Assembly (NCBI RefSeq): GCF_033723955.1
Contig: NZ_CP137555.1
Span: 1,771,501 to 1,835,500, forward strand
DNA length: 64,000 nucleotides
Reading direction: 5' to 3'
From: Microbulbifer pacificus
GTDB taxonomy: Bacteria > Pseudomonadota > Gammaproteobacteria > Pseudomonadales > Cellvibrionaceae
This document shows positions 25,096-32,331 of this stretch, one piece after another. The notes below the pieces were generated by a model. It was not told where the DNA came from and made no database searches. It worked only from the letters and a program-made list of their open reading frames with translations. The stretch's first letter is position 1. Every line of letters starts with the position of its first letter. Both the position numbers and the translations under genes were made by a program.

Positions 25096-28000
25096 TTGAC
25101 CGCTTTCACCCTGAACAGCATCCGCGCCATGGTCGACGACCTCACGTTTGAACGCGGGGAAGACTACTTTCTGCGCGGGCGTGTGCAGGAAGCGATCTGG
25201 GATGAGCAAGCGCAAATTTATCGCGGTCGTGTGAAGGGCTCGGCGCGCCTTGTATACCGGGTAGAGCTGGATATGGACCACGGCCGCCTGGTAGGCCTCT
25301 GCTCCTGCCCGGTGGGGCTCAACTGCAAGCACGCTGTGGCCACTGCGCTCGAACTGTTGCAGAGGGATCAAAAGCCTGCGCAGCTGCCGGAAACAGCCCC
25401 CCAGCAGAAAACCGCGGCGGCCAGGACACCCGAGTGGCAGCGCTGGCTGGAACAACTGCCGCCGGCGCCGGGGCCCACCCCCGCGGATCTGGAACACGGT
25501 CAGCACTACCTGCTCTACGTGCTGGAACAAAACCCCCAGGGGCGCCTGCAGCTCGCCACCCAAAGGGGTTACCTGAAAAAGGACGGCAGCTGGAGTCAGC
25601 TGAAGCACTTCGCCCCGGATACGGCCCGGCTGGGCTGGAACCGACCCAGTCATCTGCTGGATGAAGACGTCACCATTCTGCAACTGCTGCCACGCATCAA
25701 CGCTGCCGGGCAGCTGGGGCTCGTCGGTGAGCAGGGTCGGCAGGCGCTGGTTCACCTGTTCAGCTGCGGCCGCTTTTACTTTGAAGACGCACCGATCCAG
25801 CGCGGCTCAGCAAGGGCACTCAACTGGACGTGGCAGACGCGAGACGATGAAAGCCTACAGCTGGTGGCAGAACTGGAAGGCATCGGATCTATCACGCAAT
25901 GGAAGCTGATCCCGGTCACTCCCCCCTGCTATCTGGACACGGACACGGCGGAAGTCGGCGACATAACCACCGCACTACCCACCACCCAGCTGGCTCATCT
26001 GCTGGAAATGCCCGCGGTGTCCGCGGCAGACGTGGGACTGATGTCGGTGCAACTGCGCCAGCTGGTTCCCGCTACACAACTGCCGCTGCCGGTGGAACCC
26101 AGGCTGCAGCGTGTGAGCGAGTTTACCCCGCACATTACCCTGGTGGGCTGCGACCTCGGCCACTACAAATTGCCCGCACTGAAGCTGCACTTCAATTACG
26201 GCGGGTTTTCCCTGGCGCCCCCTTACAGCAAACAGTTCGAGGGAAAAGAGGCGACCTTCACGCAAGGCAATACCTACTACCAGATCACCCGCGACCTGGA
26301 AGCGGAACACCGCTGTTGCAACCAGATTCACGCGCAGGGACTCTACCTGATCGCCGAGCGTCTCGGCGGCCAGGAAGAAGTGTGGGTACCCGACGCCACC
26401 GCGCCGGAAAAGATTTTCGACAACTGGCGGGAGCTGCTGAGCCAACAATTTCCAGAATGGGAAAAACAGGGCTGGGTAATCGACAGCGATCCCAGCTACC
26501 AGTTCGAACTGACCCGCGCGAATGTCGCCATTGAACTGTCCGACAGCGACAGCCATTGGTTCGAATTCGGACTCAATATCACGCTCCCGGATGGACGCCA
26601 GTTGCCCATAGTCACGCTGGTTGAGCGCTGGCTGGAGCAGGATGCGCCACAACAACTGACCATTAATATCGATGGCGAATGGATCGGCATCGATACGGGT
26701 CCGCTGCAAAATATTCGCGGCCTGTTGCTGGATTTACTGCGGGAAAAAAGGCTCGGCGCACCGGTGCGGCTGCCGGCATTCCAGGCCGCGCAGTTCGAAG
26801 GTGCGGCGAATCTGAACGGGCTTCGCGCCCCTGCCACCCGCAAACTGATCGAGTTGCTGCACAACTTTTCCGGGCTGGAGCCCGTGCCGGCCCCGAAGCA
26901 TCTCAACGCGACCCTGCGCCAATACCAGCAGGACGGCCTCAACTGGCTGGTATTTTTGCAGCGTCACGGCTTTGGCGGCATTCTCGCCGACGACATGGGT
27001 CTCGGCAAAACCCTGCAGACCCTTGCGCTCATCCAGCACATGAAGGAGGTGGGACAACTGACAAGACCCGCGCTGGTGATCGCCCCGACGAGCCTCACCG
27101 GCAACTGGTCGCGTGAAGCGGCGCTATTCGCACCGCAGTTGAAAGTGACGCTGATTCATGGCCCGGACAGAGTCCCGGCGTTTGCCGAAATCGACCACAG
27201 CGACCTGGTGATTACCACCTATCCACTGCTGGTAAGGGATCATGAGCGCTATCAGAAGAAGTCGTTCAGCCTCGTCGTCCTCGACGAGGCACAGGCGATA
27301 AAAAACCCCGACACAAAAATCGCCGAATGCGTGCGCGAACTGCGCGGCGATATCCGCCTGTGCCTCTCCGGCACCCCGCTGGAAAATCACCTGGGGGAGC
27401 TCTGGTCGCTAATGGACTTCGCGCTGCCGGGACTACTGGGCGAACGTAAGACCTTCCAGAAGGCCTATCGCACCCCGATCGAAAACCAGGGCAACCACGA
27501 CCGCCAGCAGGAGCTCGCACACAAGGTGCGGCCATTCATGCTGCGCCGCACCAAGGCCGAAGTGGTATCCGAGCTGCCGCCAAAGACCGAAACCATCCAG
27601 TATGTGGAACTCGGCAGCAAACAGCGCGCACTGTATGAAAGCGTGCGTATCAGCCTGGAAAAACGCATCCGCGATCTGGTGGCGCGCCAGGGCATGGGCA
27701 AAAGCCACATCGAATTTCTCGACGCGCTGTTGAAATTGCGCCAGACCTGTATCGATCCACGCCTGGTAAAGCTGGACAAGGCGAAAGGCATTCACGAGAG
27801 TGCGAAACTCGAATGGCTCGCGGAAACCCTGCCACAGTTACTGGAGGAAGGCCGCAGCATCCTGATTTTTTCCCAGTTCACCCAAGTGCTGAAGCTGATC
27901 GAGGAACAGCTCGCGACGCAGAAAATCAACCACGCCAAACTCACCGGGCAGACCCGCAAACGCCAGCAGGTCATCGACAGTTTCCAGAACGGTGAAGTGC

Positions 28001-28305
28001 ACGTTTTCCTGATCAGCCTCAAGGCCGGCGGGGCCGGTCTCAACCTTACCGCTGCCGACGTGGTGATCCACATGGACCCCTGGTGGAATCCCGCCGTGGA
28101 AAACCAGGCCACCGACCGCGCCTATCGCATCGGCCAGGACAAGCCGGTGTTTGTGTATAAGTTAGTGGCAGCCGATACGGTGGAGGAGCGTATCCACCAG
28201 ATGCAACAGAAGAAGCAGGCACTGGCGGATGCACTGTTTGATGCCACCAGCGCAGCAGCATTACCCTCGGATAACGAGCAGCTTCTGGCATTGCTTTCCG
28301 ACTAG
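25096..28305 (+). CDS. SWIM zinc-finger SNF2-family helicase/ATPase
   Basis: A 1069-aa protein probably starting at the TTG at 25096, which has GGGAG about 8 bases before it. The N-terminus holds a SWIM zinc finger (Cys69, Cys71, Cys77, His79 in CSCPVGLNCKHA). A long middle region of unknown fold follows. The SNF2 ATPase starts near residue 600, with Walker A at 635-639 (GLGKT), Walker B DEAQ at 730-733, and later motifs LSGTPLENHLGELWSLMDF, LISLKAGGAGLNLTAADVVIHMDPWWNP and QATDRAYRIGQ. Such proteins move along double-stranded DNA or remodel protein-DNA complexes; bacterial SWIM-SNF2 fusions are widespread but poorly characterised. It appears to be a single-gene unit. Confidence 0.92.
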   Translation: MTAFTLNSIRAMVDDLTFERGEDYFLRGRVQEAIWDEQAQIYRGRVKGSARLVYRVELDMDHGRLVGLCSCPVGLNCKHAVATALELLQRDQKPAQLPETAPQQKTAAARTPEWQRWLEQLPPAPGPTPADLEHGQHYLLYVLEQNPQGRLQLATQRGYLKKDGSWSQLKHFAPDTARLGWNRPSHLLDEDVTILQLLPRINAAGQLGLVGEQGRQALVHLFSCGRFYFEDAPIQRGSARALNWTWQTRDDESLQLVAELEGIGSITQWKLIPVTPPCYLDTDTAEVGDITTALPTTQLAHLLEMPAVSAADVGLMSVQLRQLVPATQLPLPVEPRLQRVSEFTPHITLVGCDLGHYKLPALKLHFNYGGFSLAPPYSKQFEGKEATFTQGNTYYQITRDLEAEHRCCNQIHAQGLYLIAERLGGQEEVWVPDATAPEKIFDNWRELLSQQFPEWEKQGWVIDSDPSYQFELTRANVAIELSDSDSHWFEFGLNITLPDGRQLPIVTLVERWLEQDAPQQLTINIDGEWIGIDTGPLQNIRGLLLDLLREKRLGAPVRLPAFQAAQFEGAANLNGLRAPATRKLIELLHNFSGLEPVPAPKHLNATLRQYQQDGLNWLVFLQRHGFGGILADDMGLGKTLQTLALIQHMKEVGQLTRPALVIAPTSLTGNWSREAALFAPQLKVTLIHGPDRVPAFAEIDHSDLVITTYPLLVRDHERYQKKSFSLVVLDEAQAIKNPDTKIAECVRELRGDIRLCLSGTPLENHLGELWSLMDFALPGLLGERKTFQKAYRTPIENQGNHDRQQELAHKVRPFMLRRTKAEVVSELPPKTETIQYVELGSKQRALYESVRISLEKRIRDLVARQGMGKSHIEFLDALLKLRQTCIDPRLVKLDKAKGIHESAKLEWLAETLPQLLEEGRSILIFSQFTQVLKLIEEQLATQKINHAKLTGQTRKRQQVIDSFQNGEVHVFLISLKAGGAGLNLTAADVVIHMDPWWNPAVENQATDRAYRIGQDKPVFVYKLVAADTVEERIHQMQQKKQALADALFDATSAAALPSDNEQLLALLSD

Positions 28306-28378
28306 ATTCGGTTAAATATGCAAACCTCTTGCGAGCCCTGCGTGCCATCCTCCCTTTTTAAAATGGCATTTAACGCAG

Positions 28379-29827
28379 CTACGATATCCCCATACACAGA
28401 TACTTGGTTTCGAGGTAGTCATCCAAACCGTACTTGGAACCTTCACGCCCGATACCGGATTCTTTAACGCCGCCAAACGGAGCCATTTCATTGGAAATGC
28501 CACTCTCGTTGATACCCACCATGCCGTATTCGAGCTGCTCTGCAACCCGCCAGATACGACCGAGATCGCGACTGTACATGTAGGCGGCGAGACCATAGGG
28601 CGTATCGTTTGCGATCGACACCGCTTCCTGGTCGTTAACAAAGCGAATGACCGGTGACACCGGCCCGAAAATTTCCTCGCGGCATATGGGCGATTCAGCG
28701 GCCACTTCCAGAACGGTGGGCAAATAGAAATTTCCATTTCCATTGCCACGCTTGCCACCGATCAATATGCGCCCGCCGGCAGCGCAGGCCTCCCCAACCA
28801 GCCGCGCAACCTTGCCCACCGCGTCCGCGGTAATCATCGGCCCCAAATCGACCCCGTCTTCGAAGCCGCTGCCGATCTTCAGCTCCGCCACTCTCGCGCA
28901 GTATTTTTCGATAAATTTATCATAAACAGCGTCCTGGACAAGAATGCGATTGGTACAAATACAGGTTTGCCCGGCATTGCGGTATTTTGAGGCGATCGCC
29001 CCTGCCACTGCGCGGTCGATATCCGCATCGTCGAATACGATAAACGGCGCATTGCCGCCCAGCTCCAGAGAAACTTTCTTGACCGTTTGCGCGCACTGCG
29101 CGGCCAGCAGCTTCCCCACCGGGGTTGAGCCGGTGAACGACAGCTTGCGAACGGCCGCATCGCCGGTAAACACTTCGCCAACTTCCCGTGCACGGCTGCT
29201 GACGACGACATTGAATACGCCGGCCGGCACCCCGGCCTTCTCTGCCAGTACCGCCAGGGCCAGCGCGGAAAGCGGTGTTTCTGCCGCAGGTTTGCACACA
29301 AAGGTACATCCTGCGGCCAATGCCGGTGCCAGCTTGCGGGCAAGCATTGCACTGGGGAAATTCCACGGAGTAATGGCCGCGACCACCCCTACGGGCTGCT
29401 TGAGCACCAGTACGCGGCGATCATTGTTAGGCGGAGCGATTACATCACCGTATATGCGCTTCGCCTCTTCGGCAAACCACTCGATATAGCTGGCACCATA
29501 CAGGATTTCAGCACGCGCTTCCGCCAGCGGTTTACCCTGTTCCGCAGTGAGGATCAGCGCCAGCTCTTCGGTGTGCCTGATGATTTCGTCATGCCAGGTG
29601 CGCAGGATGTGTGCACGCTCTTTTGCCGTTTTGTCCCGCCACATGGGCAAGGCAAGCTCGGCGCTGCGCACCGCGGCAGTCGCTGCTTCGCGGTCGAAGT
29701 CCCAGACCGTTTCAATCGTCTCGCCCGTAGCCGGGCAATGCACCGCCAGGGTTGACTCACCTCGCCACCATTCTCCGCCGATGTACGATTCTTTTCGCAG
29801 CAACGGCGTGTTCAATAACTTATGCAT
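28379..29827 (-). CDS. gabD: Succinate-semialdehyde-type aldehyde dehydrogenase
   Basis: A 482-aa aldehyde dehydrogenase from the ATG at 29827; an in-frame GTG at 29836 is possible. TPWNFPSAMLARKLAPALAAGC, LELGGNAPFIVFDDAD (general base Glu) and NAGQTCICTNR (catalytic Cys) closely follow GabD-type enzymes, which oxidise succinic semialdehyde to succinate with NAD(P)+. It is last in a minus-strand series with an esterase, an E2 acyltransferase and a TonB receptor, with a 52-base gap from the esterase stop. Its job is more likely to finish degradation of that cluster's substrate than to serve GABA metabolism, as no GABA transaminase is present. Related semialdehydes such as glutarate semialdehyde are possible substrates. 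Confidence 0.82.
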   Translation of the reverse strand: MHKLLNTPLLRKESYIGGEWWRGESTLAVHCPATGETIETVWDFDREAATAAVRSAELALPMWRDKTAKERAHILRTWHDEIIRHTEELALILTAEQGKPLAEARAEILYGASYIEWFAEEAKRIYGDVIAPPNNDRRVLVLKQPVGVVAAITPWNFPSAMLARKLAPALAAGCTFVCKPAAETPLSALALAVLAEKAGVPAGVFNVVVSSRAREVGEVFTGDAAVRKLSFTGSTPVGKLLAAQCAQTVKKVSLELGGNAPFIVFDDADIDRAVAGAIASKYRNAGQTCICTNRILVQDAVYDKFIEKYCARVAELKIGSGFEDGVDLGPMITADAVGKVARLVGEACAAGGRILIGGKRGNGNGNFYLPTVLEVAAESPICREEIFGPVSPVIRFVNDQEAVSIANDTPYGLAAYMYSRDLGRIWRVAEQLEYGMVGINESGISNEMAPFGGVKESGIGREGSKYGLDDYLETKYLCMGIS

Positions 29828-29888
29828 AACTCTCACGTCTTGATGATGAATATCAGCTAGGCAGCCGAACCCTTGCGGGTATCACAAA

Positions 29889-30848
29889 TCATTGCGTCAC
29901 CCCAAAGAAGTTGCCAATCCAGTAGGCAGCGCAGATATTGACATCTTCCGCGTAGGCACCGGTCGCTCCGCATTGCCCAGCATCGGAGCCTGGATCCACC
30001 GCAATGGCGTGCCCCAGCCCCTGGATCGTTACGGTCTGTACCCGATTTCCCCCCGCGTCTGTGTTGTAAAAATTGCGAGGATGCCCAACTAGCTTCTCAT
30101 CAGAATCCGCGATCACGTCGATGCCGTGCACACTGGCCCACTGCTCCAGCTGCTCATGCTGAGTGGACGGATAAATCAGAGGATCAACACTGCCATGCCA
30201 AATCTGAACACGCGGACGGGCGCCGTTATAGTCGGGGTAACCGCTGCGTGCCAGATCCCCCCATTGCAATGCGGTCAGGTTTTTACTGCCATTACTGCAG
30301 CTCGCAAGGTCCTTAAGTTGCATGGCGCACTTGTATGGAAAACTGGACTGTGGTGCGCCGGCGGCGATCGCATCTGGATAAGTGGCCAGCATGACATTGG
30401 TAAGATGCCCCCCTGACGACATACCCGTCATAAAAACTTTTGCTGGCGACAGAGCATATTGCGACACCATGTAATCGATCATCTGTTTGACGGAAAGCGG
30501 CTCGCCACTGCCGCGTTCCTGGTGCGCAGGCTCCCAGGTTCGAAAGCAGCCCGCGAGCGGCTCGTTGGCAGTTGAGGTCTGGGGAAATATCAAGGCAAAG
30601 TCGTAAGTGTTCGCCAACTGGATCCAGCCCGATGTATCGGCAAATCCCTGCGCGGTTTGGGTACAGCCGTGTGCCACCACCACCAGCGGCGAACCTGCCG
30701 GCATATCCGCTGGAACATACTGGAACAATTGCAGGTTCCCCGGATTGCTGCCAAAACCCGTGACCTCTGTAAGGTCTGTGGACAGCGCTTTTACAACCGG
30801 GAGGGAAAGGAACATCGCCAGGAACAGTGAAAGGTTTAACCTTTTCAT
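29889..30848 (-). CDS. Secreted PHB-depolymerase-type esterase (CE1-like)
   Basis: A 319-aa secreted alpha/beta-hydrolase. A signal peptide (MKRLNLSLFLAMFLSLPVVKA) is followed by LVVVAHGCTQTAQGFAD (oxyanion hole). The nucleophile elbow is GMSSGG with Ser144, and candidate Asp (HGSVDPLIYP) and His (QGLGHAIAVD) complete the triad. Family members hydrolyse polyhydroxyalkanoate oligomers, feruloyl or acetyl esters. The catalytic domain is short and has no attached binding domain. It sits between the E2 and aldehyde dehydrogenase genes, suggesting that an ester is cleaved outside the cytoplasm, with the acid part metabolised by the cluster. Whether the ester is a polymer, a plant-wall ester or a small molecule cannot be told. 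Confidence 0.82.
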   Translation of the reverse strand: MKRLNLSLFLAMFLSLPVVKALSTDLTEVTGFGSNPGNLQLFQYVPADMPAGSPLVVVAHGCTQTAQGFADTSGWIQLANTYDFALIFPQTSTANEPLAGCFRTWEPAHQERGSGEPLSVKQMIDYMVSQYALSPAKVFMTGMSSGGHLTNVMLATYPDAIAAGAPQSSFPYKCAMQLKDLASCSNGSKNLTALQWGDLARSGYPDYNGARPRVQIWHGSVDPLIYPSTQHEQLEQWASVHGIDVIADSDEKLVGHPRNFYNTDAGGNRVQTVTIQGLGHAIAVDPGSDAGQCGATGAYAEDVNICAAYWIGNFFGVTQ

Positions 30849-30934
30849 TATTATTCTCCAGTGGTTCGGTATGCAGAACCTGCTGACCTCCCTTTATCGG
30901 CAACCGGTCGTCACAATCAAAAATGCAAAGCCGA

Positions 30935-30960
30935 CGCCGGGCTGTAACACCACCCCGGCG
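30935..30960 (-). terminator. Hairpin downstream of the E2 gene
   Basis: CGCCGGG (30935-30941) pairs with CCCGGCG (30954-30960) just after the end of the acyltransferase gene. There is no good T-run, so it may be a weak terminator or an mRNA-stabilising hairpin within the operon. Confidence 0.35.
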
Positions 30961-30971
30961 CCGCGATTTGA

Positions 30972-32258
30972 TCAAACCAGTAAGCGGTGCGGGCTCTGCA
31001 ACAGCTTGCAGGTTTCAGACAGGAATTGTGCCGCGGGCACACCATCGAGTACCCGGTGATCCCAGGTAAGTGACAGGTTCATTTTCTTTTTCTTCACCGG
31101 TGTATTGCCGTCCCACTCCATCCCGTCATACATCCGGTTCACCCCCAGAATACCTACCTGCGGTTCGTTGATGATCGGGGTAAACGACTGCACGCCGTAG
31201 ACACCGAGCGTACTCACGGTAAATGTTCCATCGGCCATATCCGCGGCAGTCAGGGTGCCGGTGCGGGCGGCCTCTGCCAACCGCGACACCTCGAGTGATA
31301 TTTCGCGGATGCTGAGTTTGTCGGCATTGTGCACCACCGGTACAACCAGGCCGTCCTCCAGAGCTACTGCCACGCCGATATTCACGGCACCATTCATGAC
31401 AATTTCGTTTTCGCTGTAGCGTCCGTTCATCAATGGGTACTTGCGCAGTGCCTTGGCGACCGCCTTGATAATCAGGTCGGTATAGCCGGGGCGGATATTT
31501 TCTTCCTGCCACTCTTCGATCAGTGCAGAGCGCAGCTTTACGGTTTCATCCGCGATGAATTCCATGTCCATACTGAGCTGAGCATTGTTCTGCAGGCTAC
31601 TCACCATACGCCGGGCAATGGTTTTGCGCATCGCGGTGAGTGGAATGCTTTCACTCCCACTGCGTGGGGATACGGGCTGATCCGTGTATTGCCAGCCCTG
31701 CGCGCTGCGCGAGGGCGCGGCCATACTGGCGGTATCCGGTGTTACCGGTGCCGCACTATTTTTCTCGGCGGGAACGTTGGCCAGCGCCTGTTGCACATCA
31801 GATTTGATCACACGGCCGGCAGGGCCCGAACCGTTCAGACTGCGGAAATCCACCCCTTTTTCCCTTGCGAGTTTGCGTGCGGCAGGTGTAGAGCGGACCC
31901 GGTCATGCATCAGATTGCGATCCAGATCCGTAATTGCCGCAGTCTCGCCCACAAGCCCGCTCGCCGGCTGGCTGCTCGCCGCTATTTCAGCACCGGCGCA
32001 CGGCGCGGATGGGTCGCTCTCGCCCGGGGCCAGAATATAACCGACGAGATCGCCGGACATTTTCATTTCGCCCTCTTTTGCCAGATGGCGGACAATACCG
32101 TCGGTTTGCGCATCGACATCAATATTTACTTTGTCGGTTTCCATGCAAAACAACGGATCGCCGGCACTGACGGGCTGCCCGTCGGAAACATACCACTCGG
32201 AGACACTGCACTCGGTCGGCGTAGCTCCAGCGCTTACAAGAATTACCTCAGTTGCCAT
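30972..32258 (-). CDS. 2-Oxo acid dehydrogenase E2 (dihydrolipoyl acyltransferase)
   Basis: A 428-aa E2 component. The N-terminal lipoyl domain carries Lys43 in METDKVNIDV. A peripheral subunit-binding domain follows (TPAARKLAREKGVDF, SGPAGRVIKSDV), then the catalytic core ending with DHRVLDG (His401, Asp405). It transfers the acyl group made by E1 to CoA. A fused E1 alpha/beta is encoded 3.4 kb upstream in the same cluster, but no E3 (lipoamide dehydrogenase) gene is present, so it probably shares the housekeeping E3. Similar single-lipoyl E2 proteins occur in acetoin (AcoC) and branched-chain systems. The 2-oxo acid or ketone used here is unknown. It follows the TonB receptor gene by 73 bases. 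Confidence 0.9.
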   Translation of the reverse strand: MATEVILVSAGATPTECSVSEWYVSDGQPVSAGDPLFCMETDKVNIDVDAQTDGIVRHLAKEGEMKMSGDLVGYILAPGESDPSAPCAGAEIAASSQPASGLVGETAAITDLDRNLMHDRVRSTPAARKLAREKGVDFRSLNGSGPAGRVIKSDVQQALANVPAEKNSAAPVTPDTASMAAPSRSAQGWQYTDQPVSPRSGSESIPLTAMRKTIARRMVSSLQNNAQLSMDMEFIADETVKLRSALIEEWQEENIRPGYTDLIIKAVAKALRKYPLMNGRYSENEIVMNGAVNIGVAVALEDGLVVPVVHNADKLSIREISLEVSRLAEAARTGTLTAADMADGTFTVSTLGVYGVQSFTPIINEPQVGILGVNRMYDGMEWDGNTPVKKKKMNLSLTWDHRVLDGVPAAQFLSETCKLLQSPHRLLV

Positions 32259-32300
32259 GCGCCACCTGAATCTTTTCTGTTATTGAACGTTGTGCGGGAA

Positions 32301-32327
32301 GTCGGGGCCCGGCATTCCGGGCCCGAC
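32301..32327 (-). terminator. GC-rich hairpin downstream of the TonB receptor
   Basis: GTCGGGGCCCGG (32301-32312) pairs with CCGGGCCCGAC (32317-32327), with one bulged G and a CATT loop, between the receptor stop and the E2 start. No T-run follows on the minus strand, so it may trim or attenuate rather than end transcription. This would lower E2 expression relative to the receptor. Confidence 0.4.
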
Positions 32328-32331
32328 GTCA

